Assembly: GCF_002845745.1 (NCBI RefSeq)
Contig: NZ_PIUM01000018.1
Coordinates: 50,496-114,495, forward strand
Reading direction: 5' to 3'
Origin: Telmatospirillum siberiense
Lineage (GTDB): Bacteria; Pseudomonadota; Alphaproteobacteria; Rhodospirillales; Magnetospirillaceae
Length of the DNA stretch: 64,000 nt
Part shown: one piece after another, positions 43,951 through 52,938 of the stretch
Layout: each line of letters opens with the position of its first letter
Position numbering within the stretch: position 1 is the stretch's first letter
Notes under the pieces: model-generated
Databases searched by the model: none
Seen by the model: only the letters and a program-made list of their open reading frames with translations
Told to the model about the DNA's origin: nothing
Position numbers and translations under genes: made by a program

Positions 43951-44910
43951 TCATGCGAGAGATCGCTTCCTGGACGCGGCGGGCAGAAATCCCTTGGGCA
44001 GACCAGCATCGGGCAGATGTCCGTAGAGGGTTTCCCCCGGCAGTCCCGCGGCGATCTCGCCGCGTGCGGCGATCAATCGTTCGATATCGACGCCTGTGCG
44101 CAATCCCATGGACTCCAGCAGGAAAACCAGGTCCTCGGTGACGATGTTGCCGGAGGCGCCCGGTGCATAGGGGCATCCCCCCAACCCCCCTTGCGATGAA
44201 TCGAAGGTGGTGACATCGGCTTCAAGGGCGGCCACCACATTGGCCAAGCCCTGGCCGCGGGTGTTGTGAAAGTGCCCGCCGCCGGCCTTTTCTCCGATCG
44301 TTCGGCGCAGGCGGCGAAACAGTCTCTTCACTTGAGCGGGATTGGCATATCCCGTGGTATCGGAAAGTCCGATGCTGTCAGCCCCCGCCTCGGCCAGGCG
44401 TTCCGCCAGGGCGATGACCCAATCCTCTGAAATCGGTCCCTCCATGGTGCAGCCGAATGCGGTGGAAATGCCGACCTCCACCCCCGGCCGGACCTGCCGT
44501 GGGTCCGCATCGCGCATCGCGCAGATCGCCTTCACTTCGGCGACGGCCTCTTCCGGCGTTTTTCCGATATTTTTGATGCTGTGGGCGCGCGACGCCGACA
44601 CGGGAACGGTCACCTTGCGGGCGCCGGCGGCGAAAGCGCGCTCGGCGCCTTTCAGATTGGGGACCAGCGCCAGGATGGTCACGCCGGACAATTTAACGGC
44701 CTCGCCGACGACTTCCGCGGCATCGGCCATTTGCGGCAGCCGTTTGGGCGATACGAAAGAGCCGACCTCGATCTCGCGAAGACCGGAATGGGCGAGTGCC
44801 GCGATCCACCGATGCTTCATCGGGGTGGGCATGCTTCTTTGAATGCTTTGCAGGCCGTCGCGAGGGCCGACCTCGCTGACGATGATGTCGATGTCGTCTT
44901 GTGTGTTCAT
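43951..44910 (-). CDS. HMG-CoA-lyase-family enzyme
   Basis: 319 residues from the ATG at 44910. A DRE-TIM aldolase/lyase with VSEVGPRDGLQSIQRSMPTP, REIEVGSFVSPKRLPQMADA, and the family signature GGLGGCPYAPGASGNI that carries the catalytic Cys. HFHNTRGQGLANV holds metal ligands. HMG-CoA lyase would give acetoacetate and acetyl-CoA; neighbours suggest a related 3-hydroxy-3-methyl acyl-CoA such as citramalyl- or HMG-CoA. The exact substrate cannot be told from sequence. Confidence 0.88.
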   Translation of the reverse strand: MNTQDDIDIIVSEVGPRDGLQSIQRSMPTPMKHRWIAALAHSGLREIEVGSFVSPKRLPQMADAAEVVGEAVKLSGVTILALVPNLKGAERAFAAGARKVTVPVSASRAHSIKNIGKTPEEAVAEVKAICAMRDADPRQVRPGVEVGISTAFGCTMEGPISEDWVIALAERLAEAGADSIGLSDTTGYANPAQVKRLFRRLRRTIGEKAGGGHFHNTRGQGLANVVAALEADVTTFDSSQGGLGGCPYAPGASGNIVTEDLVFLLESMGLRTGVDIERLIAARGEIAAGLPGETLYGHLPDAGLPKGFLPAASRKRSLA

Positions 44911-44966
44911 TCGGGCTTTCCCCGTGGAAAATGGAACGAAAGAGGTGCCGTCGAGATGGTATCTAT

Positions 44967-44989
44967 GATGTTCTAATGAGTAGAACATC
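44967..44989. promoter_or_regulatory. Palindrome box 3 before the lyase gene
   Basis: GATGTTCTA and TAGAACATC flank ATGAG: 9-bp perfect arms with the same 5-bp spacer as boxes 1 and 2, 57 bp upstream of the lyase ATG. Consensus of the three is TGTTCyA-N5-TrGAACA. Confidence 0.7.
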
Positions 44990-45159
44990 GTTTCATTTTA
45001 ACAGGCATGCCACCTGTGTAAAATCGTAATTTGGCGTTCTCGGCTTTCATCGCGCGGTCGTGCTGCGCCTGCCCTTGTGGGAATGCCTCCGCCGTTTTAT
45101 AACCAGCGGCGTCGACAGCCGCGTCTTTGTCGCTGCCGGACTCTCGCCACAGGAAAATC

Positions 45160-46437
45160 ATGCACGATATCAAGTTGATCCGCGACAATCCGCAAGCATT
45201 CGATTCTGGCCTCGCCCGCCGCGGTCTGGCTCCTTTGTCGTCGCGCGTCCTTGATCTCGATCAGCGTCGCCGGGCGGCTCAGACCAGCTTTCAGGAGACG
45301 CAGGCCCGGCGTAACGAGGCTTCGAAGCAAATCGGCCTGGTCAAGCGCCAGGGCGGCGATGCCCAGGCGCTGATGGAGGAGGTGGCGGGTCTGAAGGATC
45401 GGCTGGCCGCCAGCGAGGCCGAGGAAAAGGCCTTGGGCGAGGAAATCGACAGGCTTTTGATGGCCGTGCCCAATCTGCCCGCCGACGACGTCCCCAACGG
45501 TCCGGACGAGAGCGCCAACGTCGAATTGCGCCGGGTGGGCACGCCCCGGCAGTTCGATTTCGCACCGCTCGAACACGATGCCATCGGCGAGAAGCTGGGT
45601 TTGATGGATTTCCAGTCGGCCTCCAAATTGTCCGGCGCGCGCTTTGTCGTGCTGAAGGGCAAGCTGGCGCGCCTCGAACGTGCGCTGGGCGCCTTCATGC
45701 TGGATCTGCAGACGGGGGCGCATGGATACACCGAGGTCAATCCGCCCCTGCTGGTCCGCGACGAAGCCCTGTATGGAACAGGCCAGCTTCCGAAGTTCGG
45801 CGAGGATCTGTTCCGCGCCAACACCGGCCATTGGCTGATCCCGACGGCCGAGGTTCCGCTGACCAATCTGGTGAGCGGCGAGATCATCGAGGAAACCCGC
45901 CTGCCGATCCGCGTCACGGCGCTGACCCCTTGTTTCCGCTCCGAGGCCGGGGCGGCGGGCAAGGACACGCGCGGCATGATCCGTCAGCACCAGTTCACCA
46001 AGGTGGAACTGGTCAGCATCGCCGATCCCGACCGCTCGGCCGAGGAACACGAACGCATGACCGCCTGCGCCGAGGAGGTTCTGAAGCGCCTCGGCCTTCC
46101 CTACCGTGTCATCGTGCTCTGTACCGGCGACATGGGATTCTCGTCGCGCAAGACCTACGACATCGAGGTCTGGCTGCCCGGTCAGAACACCTATCGCGAA
46201 ATTTCGAGCTGCTCCAACTGCGGCGACTTCCAGGCGCGGCGCATGAACACCAGATTCCGCCGAAACGGCGAGAAGACGACCCGTTTCGTTCATACCCTGA
46301 ACGGTTCCGGCCTCGCGGTCGGCCGCACCTTGGTGGCGGTCCTGGAAAATTATCAGCAAGCCGACGGCAGCGTCCTGGTTCCCGACGCCCTGAAGCCTTA
46401 CATGGGCGGTCTCGATGTCGTCACTCCCGATGTTTGA
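45160..46437 (+). CDS. serS: Seryl-tRNA synthetase
   Basis: Class II synthetase, 425 residues from the ATG at 45160, with AGGA upstream. The N-terminal coiled-coil arm (about 30-105) binds the long variable arm of tRNA-Ser. Motif 2 is [20 protein letters not shown] and motif 3 [19 protein letters not shown]. It overlaps surE by 8 to 23 bp depending on the surE start. Confidence 0.97.
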   Translation: MHDIKLIRDNPQAFDSGLARRGLAPLSSRVLDLDQRRRAAQTSFQETQARRNEASKQIGLVKRQGGDAQALMEEVAGLKDRLAASEAEEKALGEEIDRLLMAVPNLPADDVPNGPDESANVELRRVGTPRQFDFAPLEHDAIGEKLGLMDFQSASKLSGARFVVLKGKLARLERALGAFMLDLQTGAHGYTEVNPPLLVRDEALYGTGQLPKFGEDLFRANTGHWLIPTAEVPLTNLVSGEIIEETRLPIRVTALTPCFRSEAGAAGKDTRGMIRQHQFTKVELVSIADPDRSAEEHERMTACAEEVLKRLGLPYRVIVLCTGDMGFSSRKTYDIEVWLPGQNTYREISSCSNCGDFQARRMNTRFRRNGEKTTRFVHTLNGSGLAVGRTLVAVLENYQQADGSVLVPDALKPYMGGLDVVTPDV

Positions 46438-47212
46438 ACCGATCGCCGATCTCGGCAAGGCGCGGATTCTGATCGCCAACGATGACGGCATCGACGCTCC
46501 CGGCATCAAGGTGCTCGAACGGATCGCGCGCAGCCTGTCCAAGGATGTCTGGGTGGTCGCGCCCTCGTCCGAGCAGAGCGCCGTCGCCCATTCCCTGACG
46601 GTCCGCCGGCCTTTGCGCATTCAATCCCATGGCCGGCGGCGTTTCGCCGTGGACGGCACGCCGACCGACAGCGTGCTGCTCGGCGTGCGGCAGATATTGA
46701 AGGACAAGCGCCCCGATCTGGTGCTCTCGGGCATCAATCGCGGCTGCAACATGGGTGATGACGTCACCTATTCGGGAACCGTCGCGGCGGCGATGGAAGG
46801 CACGTTGCTGGGTATCCCCTCGATCGCTCTGTCGCAGCAACTGACCGGCGACGATCCGGTCAAATGGTCGACCGCCGAGGACTGGGCGGCCGAGATCATT
46901 CGCCAGGTGAGTTCCGTCGGATGGCCGCGCAACGTCTTGATCAATGTGAACTTTCCCGATCTTCCCGCCCATCTGGTCACCGGGGTTGAAATCGTCCGGC
47001 AGGGGAAACGCAAGATCGGCGACGAATTGACCGAACGCATCGATCCCCGGGGCAAGCCCTATTACTGGGTGGGGGGGCAGAGGACCGAGGAACTGGGCGT
47101 TCCCGGCACGGACCTCGAAGCCGTTCAGCGGGGCAAGGTGGCCGTGACGCCGCTTTGCGTCGACTTCACCTCGTTCGAGGCCATGGACCGATTGGCGACG
47201 GTTTTCCAATGA
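46415..47212 (+). CDS. surE: 5'/3'-nucleotidase SurE
   Basis: Survival protein, metal-dependent nucleoside monophosphatase, about 265 residues. [18 protein letters not shown] carries the DD metal site, and [20 protein letters not shown] is the second signature. ATG 46415 and ATG 46430 are both possible. It is encoded in the conserved serS-surE-pcm-nlpD order and overlaps pcm (ATGA). Confidence 0.95.
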   Translation: MSSLPMFEPIADLGKARILIANDDGIDAPGIKVLERIARSLSKDVWVVAPSSEQSAVAHSLTVRRPLRIQSHGRRRFAVDGTPTDSVLLGVRQILKDKRPDLVLSGINRGCNMGDDVTYSGTVAAAMEGTLLGIPSIALSQQLTGDDPVKWSTAEDWAAEIIRQVSSVGWPRNVLINVNFPDLPAHLVTGVEIVRQGKRKIGDELTERIDPRGKPYYWVGGQRTEELGVPGTDLEAVQRGKVAVTPLCVDFTSFEAMDRLATVFQ

Positions 47213-47850
47213 GCGGAGAGGCCCGCAAGATCCGCCTCATCATGGATTTGCGCCGTTCCGGAATCACCGATACCCGGGTATTGTCTGCGATCGAGCGGGT
47301 GCCGCGCGAAGCCTTCGTTTCCTCTCCCTTCCTCGACCAGGCATACGAGAATACCGCCCTGCCTATCGGCAAGGGGCAGACCATCAGCCAACCCCTGGTG
47401 GTCGCGCAGATGACCCAGGCCCTTGAGGTCGGCGAGCGCATGAAAGTGTTGGAGATCGGCACCGGTTCCGGCTATCAGGCGGCCGTTTTGGCCAAGCTGT
47501 GCCGCCGGGTCTACACCATCGAGCGTCACAAATCCCTGCTGACCGAGGCGGAACGGCGGTTTCGCGCGTTGCCGGTGCACAATATCACCGCGATCGCGGG
47601 CGACGGCACGCGCGGTTGGCCGGAACAGGCACCGTTCGACCGCATCCTGGTGACGGCCGCCGCCGGTGAAATCCCGAAGGCCCTGCTTGATCAGCTTTCG
47701 GACGACGGCGCCATGGTGCTCCCGGTCGGTACGCCGGGCGGCGACCAGGAAGTTCTGAGAATCCGCAAAAAGAACGGTCAACCCTCGGTCGAGCGACTGT
47801 TTCCCGTCCGTTTCGTGCCCCTGGTCGCGGGTGGACTTGAGGAGCTCTGA
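47209..47850 (+). CDS. pcm: Protein-L-isoaspartate O-methyltransferase
   Basis: Repairs isoaspartyl residues in aged proteins using SAM. 213 residues. PLPIGKGQTISQP-type segment (ALPIGKGQTISQPLVVAQMT), SAM motif VLEIGTGSGYQAAVLA and ILVTAAAGEIPKALLDQL are typical. ATG 47209 overlaps the surE stop by 4 bp. Confidence 0.95.
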   Translation: MSGEARKIRLIMDLRRSGITDTRVLSAIERVPREAFVSSPFLDQAYENTALPIGKGQTISQPLVVAQMTQALEVGERMKVLEIGTGSGYQAAVLAKLCRRVYTIERHKSLLTEAERRFRALPVHNITAIAGDGTRGWPEQAPFDRILVTAAAGEIPKALLDQLSDDGAMVLPVGTPGGDQEVLRIRKKNGQPSVERLFPVRFVPLVAGGLEEL

Positions 47851-47933
47851 TTTCCCTCCCAGCCGCCGACGCGGGTATGAGAAATGCCGGCTAGATCATT
47901 GAAGGGGGCTTGCGCCTCATATAGTGTGCGGTC

Positions 47934-49199
47934 ATGAGGTTCGTTCCGCCCCGCACAGCCGCCGGTTTTCGCACCGCCCTCGGTTTTCCGCTGATTGCCG
48001 CCCTGATGGTGGTGGCCGGATGTTCGACGACCGTTCCGATGGGATCGGCGGTCGACTATCGCGATGCCTCCCGGGATCGTTCGCAACAGGCGCCGGCCAC
48101 GGGCACCTATACCGTCCAGCGCGGCGACAACATCTATGGGATCGCCCGGCAGCTCAATGTGTCGGTGCGGGCTCTGATCGATGCCAATAATCTCCAGCCG
48201 CCTTTCCAGGTCAGCGTCGGCCAGGTCCTGATGCTGCCGGGCGGCGGAAACTATGTCGTGGTGAAGGATGACACCTTGCTGGGCGTCGCCCGCAAGACGG
48301 GGGTGTCCTTCTCGACCTTGGCGCGGATCAACAACCTGTCGGCGCCTTATGTTTTGCGGGTCGGGCAGAAATTGAAGCTGCCGGGCGGAGGAGCGGGAGA
48401 AACTGCGGTCGCCGCGGTCCCGTCTCCCGCGCCGGCCTCGGAAACGGCCCGTCCGGTCGTCGCGGCCTTGCCCGCGCCCGTGCCGCCGCCGGCTCCTCCG
48501 CCGGCCGACAAGGGATCCTATAATTCCTTGTCCGAGCGCGAAAGCAAGGCTGCTTCGGCGGCCATTCCGCCGCCGCCACCGCCGCCACCGCCACCTCAGG
48601 CTGCTGCTCAGGCCACTCAGGCCACGCAGGTCGCCCAGGCTTCCTCCCAGGCGTCATCGCCATCGGCACCCCCGGCTTCGGCAGCCGGCGCTGCCGCGCC
48701 AGCCGAACAGCATGCGGCGGCTACTACCCAGGTCGCCGCCGCAACTCCGGCGCCGCTGCCGCCACCGCCGCCCAGTTCCGGGCGCGGTTTCGTCTGGCCC
48801 GTCCATGGCACGTTGCTGGCCGAATTCGGCACGACCGGCAAGGGACAGCACAACGACGGCATCAATATCGCGGTTCCGCGCGGGACGCCCGTGGTGGCCG
48901 CTCAGGACGGCGTCGTCGCCTATGCCGGCAATGAATTGCGGGGGTTCGGAAATCTGCTGCTGGTCAAGCATGCCGACGGCTGGATGACGGCCTATGCCCA
49001 CAACGATACGCTGCTGGTCAAGCGCGGCGATACGGTGCGGCGTGGCCAGCAGATCGCCAAGGCGGGCGATTCCGGCGGTGTCGCGCAGCCTCAGGTGCAT
49101 TTCGAGGTGCGCCAGGGAACGCGGGCGGTGGATCCCATGACTTTCCTCGGTGGCAAGACGGTTCCCGCCGCCGCCAGCGATTCGTCGGATCCCGGATAA
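47934..49199 (+). CDS. nlpD: NlpD-like LysM/M23 lipoprotein, catalytic site degenerate
   Basis: 421 residues. Lipobox VVAGC after a signal peptide, two LysM repeats (GTYTVQRGDNIYGIARQLNV and NYVVVKDDTLLGVARKTGV), a Pro/Ala/Gln-rich linker, and a C-terminal LytM (M23) domain. Zinc ligands look lost: the usual HxxxD reads HNDGIN (Asp replaced by Asn), and the usual HxH reads QVH. It is therefore probably an amidase activator like Escherichia coli NlpD rather than a hydrolase. Follows surE-pcm as in many proteobacteria. Confidence 0.9.
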   Translation: MRFVPPRTAAGFRTALGFPLIAALMVVAGCSTTVPMGSAVDYRDASRDRSQQAPATGTYTVQRGDNIYGIARQLNVSVRALIDANNLQPPFQVSVGQVLMLPGGGNYVVVKDDTLLGVARKTGVSFSTLARINNLSAPYVLRVGQKLKLPGGGAGETAVAAVPSPAPASETARPVVAALPAPVPPPAPPPADKGSYNSLSERESKAASAAIPPPPPPPPPPQAAAQATQATQVAQASSQASSPSAPPASAAGAAAPAEQHAAATTQVAAATPAPLPPPPPSSGRGFVWPVHGTLLAEFGTTGKGQHNDGINIAVPRGTPVVAAQDGVVAYAGNELRGFGNLLLVKHADGWMTAYAHNDTLLVKRGDTVRRGQQIAKAGDSGGVAQPQVHFEVRQGTRAVDPMTFLGGKTVPAAASDSSDPG

Positions 49200-49214
49200 T
49201 CGGAAAGGTCGACC

Positions 49215-50039
49215 ATGTCAGGGTATGAACTCTCTTCGCTGCCGCCTCGGGACATCACCGACCGGCAGGACCTCATGCATGGGCTGGTGAAAGAGGCGGG
49301 GGCCCTCGCGCTTCAATATTTTCGGGATCAGACGCGCCTGCAGATCGAAAGCAAGGGGACGCAGGATTTCGTCACCGCCGCCGATCGCGCCGTCGAAAAC
49401 ATGCTGGTCGGCCGCATCGGCGAGGCTTTTCCGGACGATGCCGTCATCGGCGAGGAGGGCGGGGTTCGCGGTGAAGCGTCGGATGGCCGGGCCGTCTGGA
49501 TCATCGATCCCATCGACGGTACGTCCAACTTCGCCCGTGGACTTCCCTTCTGGGCGGTCTCCGTCGCCCTGATGGTGGGAGGCGAAATCGAACTCGGCTG
49601 GATTCTGGATCCGGTGACCGGCGAGCTTTTTTCCGCGCGGCGTGGCGCCGGCTGCCGCTGCGACGGTCAGCCGGCAAGGGTGTCGGACGTCATTTCACCG
49701 GAACGGGCGCGAATCAACCTGGGTTTCACGTTCCGGCGCAAGCCCGAGTTTTTTCTGACCGCCATCGACCGGATGGTCGCCAATAAATGCGACTGGACCC
49801 GCCTGGGCAGCGCGGCGCTCAGCCTGGCTTATGTGGCCTGCGGCCGGTTGGACGGCTATTGGGCGCCCTTCGTCAATGCCTGGGACGTGGCCGCCGGTAT
49901 CTGTCTGGTGAAGGAGGCCGGCGGCTTCGTCAGCGGTTTTCTGGATGGCGACGGGCTGCGCCGGGGAAATCCGATTCTCGCGGCGACGCCCGGAATGGCG
50001 GATTTCTTTCGGTCTCATCTGCATGATCTGGAAGGGTAG
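49215..50039 (+). CDS. Inositol monophosphatase family protein
   Basis: 274 residues of the Mg-dependent IMPase/SuhB fold. Metal-site motifs are VTAADRAVE, GEEGG, WIIDPIDGTSNFARGLPF and VNAWDVAAGICLVKEAGG. The substrate could be inositol phosphate or a related sugar phosphate; it cannot be settled from sequence. It starts 15 bp after nlpD. Confidence 0.92.
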   Translation: MSGYELSSLPPRDITDRQDLMHGLVKEAGALALQYFRDQTRLQIESKGTQDFVTAADRAVENMLVGRIGEAFPDDAVIGEEGGVRGEASDGRAVWIIDPIDGTSNFARGLPFWAVSVALMVGGEIELGWILDPVTGELFSARRGAGCRCDGQPARVSDVISPERARINLGFTFRRKPEFFLTAIDRMVANKCDWTRLGSAALSLAYVACGRLDGYWAPFVNAWDVAAGICLVKEAGGFVSGFLDGDGLRRGNPILAATPGMADFFRSHLHDLEG

Positions 50040-50088
50040 CGGAACGTTTCAAATCCGGCGGCGGCCTACCCGCCGGCGTTCCCGTCAT

Positions 50089-50949
50089 TTATCCTAAAGT
50101 CTTGCCCAACCGGCCGGCCACATCCTGGATGAATTGCCAGGCGACGCGGCCCGATCGCGCCCCTCTGCCCATCGACCATTCGATCGCCTGGGCATGCAGA
50201 TCATCGAGCGCGATCGGCAACTCGAAAGCCTTGGCGTAACCTTCGATGATGGCGAAGAAGGTCTCCTGGTCCAGATTGTGGAATCCCAGCCACAGGCCGA
50301 AGCGGTCGGACAAGGAGACCTTTTCCTCGGTGGTTTCGCCGGGGTGAATGGCGGTCGCGCGTTCGTTCTCGATCATGTCGCGCGACATCAGATGGCGACG
50401 GTTCGAGGTGGCGTAGAACACCACGTTGGTCGGCCGTCCTTCGACGCCCCCCTCCAAGACGGCTTTCAGCGATTTGTAGCTTTCGTCGGCCGCGTCGAAG
50501 GACAGATCGTCGCAAAACAGCAGGACCCGGCGGGAGCTGTCGCGCAGAAGGGTGAGCAGGCGGGGAAGGGACGGAATGTCCTCGCGGTGGATCTCCACCA
50601 GGGCCAGGACATGCGGCATTTCCTCGTTGATCGTGGCGTGCACCGCCTTGACCAGGGACGACTTTCCGGTGCCCCGGGCACCCCATAGGAGCGCGTTGTT
50701 GGCCGGCAGGCCCTTGGCGAAACGCCGGGTATTGTCGAGCAGTGTATCGCGCTGCGCCGTAATGCCTTGAAGCAATGCGACGTCGATACGGTTCACCTTG
50801 AGGACGGGCTCCAGTCCTTCCGGCTGGGCATGCCAGATGAAGGCGTCGGCGGCGTCGAGCTGGGTGGCGCGGGGCGGCGGCGGGGCGAGGCGGTCGAGGG
50901 CATCGGCGATGCGCCCGAGCAGCGCGGATAAGTCTGTTTCCTGGGTCAT
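50089..50949 (-). CDS. DUF815-family AAA+ ATPase
   Basis: 286 residues from ATG 50949 (upstream in-frame ATG codons exist, none with a clear ribosome site). Walker A is LLWGARGTGKSSLVKAV, Walker B LLFCDDLSFD, and the sensor-like FYATSNRRHLMSRD follows. The family (YjeF-unrelated, DUF815) is widespread but poorly characterised. Convergent with the IMPase gene. A decayed copy of its Walker A to ATINEEM region appears at about 52761-52830. Confidence 0.88.
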   Translation of the reverse strand: MTQETDLSALLGRIADALDRLAPPPPRATQLDAADAFIWHAQPEGLEPVLKVNRIDVALLQGITAQRDTLLDNTRRFAKGLPANNALLWGARGTGKSSLVKAVHATINEEMPHVLALVEIHREDIPSLPRLLTLLRDSSRRVLLFCDDLSFDAADESYKSLKAVLEGGVEGRPTNVVFYATSNRRHLMSRDMIENERATAIHPGETTEEKVSLSDRFGLWLGFHNLDQETFFAIIEGYAKAFELPIALDDLHAQAIEWSMGRGARSGRVAWQFIQDVAGRLGKTLG

Positions 50950-51151
50950 GCGGGCGAAGGTAAGCATGTGTCCGGGCATGGTCAAGCCGAGGCTTGGACT
51001 GTAGCCGCACTTGATTGAGTAGTTTCCGAGGATATTCACCCATTTGGTGGTGGTTTAAGGTCGTTGGAATAAGCGCCGCCACCGTTGTGCCGATCAAGCG
51101 CGCAACGGGGCCGTCGGGGCACGGTATCGCCAATTAAAATGGAGACTATAG

Positions 51152-51637
51152 ATGTCACGATGCACAATTTCGTGGTCCCGGCTTGCCGCGGTGGGCGTCA
51201 TCTCCCTGCTGGGAGCCTGTGCCCTCGATCAGCCCCACGCGGCCGCCCCGACCACCTCCCATGCGGTCGCCTCGAATCCGCCGCCGGTGGCTCCCGGGCC
51301 GAATACCGTCTGGTTCTCGGTTGGTTTCGAAAGCGACAGCAGCGCCCTTGACGCCGACGGACAAAAGGTCGTCAACGATGTGATCGCGGTCCTGCGGCGT
51401 AATCCGTCGATGGTGACGACGATCATCGGCCGGACCGACACGGTGGGCGGCAAGGATTACAACATGCATTTGTCGCATCAGCGGGCCGATGCCGTGCGTG
51501 ACGCACTGGTCTATGGCGGCCAGGTTTCGGCTGCCCGGGTCGAGACGCGCTGGACCGGTGAGACCCGACAAGATGTGCCAACGGCGAATGACGTGGCGAG
51601 AGCGGCTAATCGAGTTGTCGATATCGCCGTTCATTAG
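51152..51637 (+). CDS. OmpA-domain lipoprotein
   Basis: 161 residues. Lipobox ISLLGAC after a short signal peptide, then an OmpA-like peptidoglycan-binding domain (VWFSVGFESDSSALDADGQK; GRTDTVGGKDYNMHLSHQRA). TGGAGACTATAG precedes the ATG. Pal-like proteins anchor the outer membrane to murein; the small size and lack of tolB nearby argue against true Pal. Confidence 0.88.
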   Translation: MSRCTISWSRLAAVGVISLLGACALDQPHAAAPTTSHAVASNPPPVAPGPNTVWFSVGFESDSSALDADGQKVVNDVIAVLRRNPSMVTTIIGRTDTVGGKDYNMHLSHQRADAVRDALVYGGQVSAARVETRWTGETRQDVPTANDVARAANRVVDIAVH

Positions 51638-51645
51638 AGCGCGAT

Positions 51646-51683
51646 GACTTTGGATCAAAGCGGTAGCGCTTCGATCCAAAGTC
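51646..51683 (+). terminator. Long hairpin terminator after the OmpA-like gene
   Basis: GACTTTGGATC (51646-51656) pairs perfectly with 51673-51683, and inside it AAGCG-GTAG-CGCTT forms a further stem. A pyrimidine-rich CTCTTCTTTATT lies beyond it. It ends 9 bp after the OmpA-like gene stop. Confidence 0.7.
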
Positions 51684-51772
51684 CGAATCGCCCTCTTCTT
51701 TATTAAAAAAAAGGTGGATGTCCGCCGTGCGAACGTCGTTGGCGCGGCATCCTTTCATCCGTGGAGCCGAGC

Positions 51773-51973
51773 ATGAAAACCAGAATGCTTATCCTTCTCG
51801 CCTTTACCGTGCTGGCAATGTCCGCCTGCGTGTTCGAACCCTATGGCGATGGCGGTCGCGGCGGCAATTATGGAGGCGATTACGACAGAGGTGACCGTGG
51901 CGACCATGGTGACCATGGTGACCGTGGTGATCACGGTGATCACGATTATGGGCGCCGCGTATGGCGCAATTGA
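51773..51973 (+). CDS. Small lipoprotein with Gly-Asp-His repeats
   Basis: 66 residues. Signal peptide with lipobox LAMSAC, then a low-complexity tail of GDRGDHGDHGDRGDHGDHD. GGAG with 6-bp spacing precedes the ATG. The His/Asp-rich tail could bind metal ions in the envelope; nothing more can be said. The tail is encoded by 9-bp tandem DNA repeats. Confidence 0.6.
   Translation: MKTRMLILLAFTVLAMSACVFEPYGDGGRGGNYGGDYDRGDRGDHGDHGDRGDHGDHDYGRRVWRN
51885..51947 (+). repeat. 9-bp tandem repeats coding for Gly-Asp-His
   Basis: About seven imperfect units of the type GGTGACCAT / GGTGATCAC in tandem, inside the small lipoprotein gene. Such arrays can expand and contract in 3-codon steps without a frameshift. 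Confidence 0.7.
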
Positions 51974-52111
51974 TCAAATCGCGCCTTTGTAACCAAGGCG
52001 GGAGGGCGTTTCGGTACCTTGCCCGTGCCTGTGGGCGGAATTTAGGCTTACCCGCGTGTCCTGCCTCTCATGTGATGTTTAAATCCGGCTGCCTGAAAGC
52101 GATGGTGCGCC

Positions 52112-52732
52112 ATGCTTACACGCCGAACAGTGATGACAACGATCGCATTCGCCTCCTGTCTGATGACGTCGCCCGGACTGATTCGATGTGCCTGGGCTCA
52201 GGCGGATGAACGTGCGGTTGCTTTTATCAAGGGGACAAGCGATCAATTGGTCGCAATCGCCAATGACGAGGGCTCGCAACAGCAAAAGCGCCACCGGCTG
52301 CGGGAGGTGATCGATGCATCGGTCGACGTGGATGATATCGCGCACTTCTGTCTTGGTCGTTTCTGGCGTATCGCCACGCCGGACCAACAAGCGGACTATT
52401 TGGCGCTGTTCCATGACCTTCTGGTGACGAAAATCGCCAGTCATCTGGGCGACTATCAGGGCGTGCGGGTGATAATGGGACAGGCGCGGGCGAGCGGGGA
52501 TACCGAAATCGTCATCACCAAAGTGGTGCGTCCGGAAAACCCGGTTATACAGGTGGAATGGGTCATCAGTATCGCTACCGGCAGCCCGAGAATCGTCGAT
52601 CTCCTGGCGGAAGGCACCAGCCTGCGCCTGACGCAAAGGGCTGATTTCGCCTCCTATCTTACGCACCATCAGTACAATGTTCAGGACCTCATCGACGGAA
52701 TGCGCCATCTGGTTGCGCTGAACGGCAGTTGA
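52112..52732 (+). CDS. MlaC/Ttg2-family periplasmic lipid-transport protein
   Basis: 206 residues with a signal peptide (MLTRRTVMTTIAFASCLMTS..AWA). VDDIAHFCLGRFWRIATPDQ matches the MlaC signature, followed by FHDLLVTKIASHLGDYQG and RADFASYLTHHQYNVQDLID. MlaC shuttles phospholipids between membranes. Other mla genes are absent here, so this is an orphan paralogue, perhaps serving hopanoids or another lipid. Confidence 0.85.
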   Translation: MLTRRTVMTTIAFASCLMTSPGLIRCAWAQADERAVAFIKGTSDQLVAIANDEGSQQQKRHRLREVIDASVDVDDIAHFCLGRFWRIATPDQQADYLALFHDLLVTKIASHLGDYQGVRVIMGQARASGDTEIVITKVVRPENPVIQVEWVISIATGSPRIVDLLAEGTSLRLTQRADFASYLTHHQYNVQDLIDGMRHLVALNGS

Positions 52733-52760
52733 GGCGCAACCGAGTTCAGTGGTTTGCGCA

Positions 52761-52830
52761 TTTCCTCGTTGATCGTGGAGTGCGCTGTTCGCATGAGTCC
52801 ACGGGATCGCCATCGGAGCGCTTGTGCGTC
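52761..52830 (-). pseudogene. Decayed fragment of the DUF815 ATPase gene
   Basis: The 20-mer CATTTCCTCGTTGATCGTGG here is identical to one inside the DUF815 gene at about 50620. On the - strand the text reads ...HSTINEEM, next to a mutated Walker A region (compare HATINEEM in the gene). The fragment lies 1.8 kb away in the same orientation. It looks like the relic of a partial duplication. Confidence 0.45.
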
Positions 52831-52938
52831 GAGCAATGCGGGCAAAAGGCAAGGGCGCAAGTTTGCTGCGGTGCCGCAAAAAGCATTTTCTAAGGGTCTT
52901 TTTTAAATTATAAAAGATAAAATTTATTGGAATCCAAT

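Noticed and set aside
51885..51947. Regular short repeats suggesting a CRISPR-like array
   Set aside because: Units are 9 bp, directly tandem without spacers, and lie in a reading frame; they encode a low-complexity tail.
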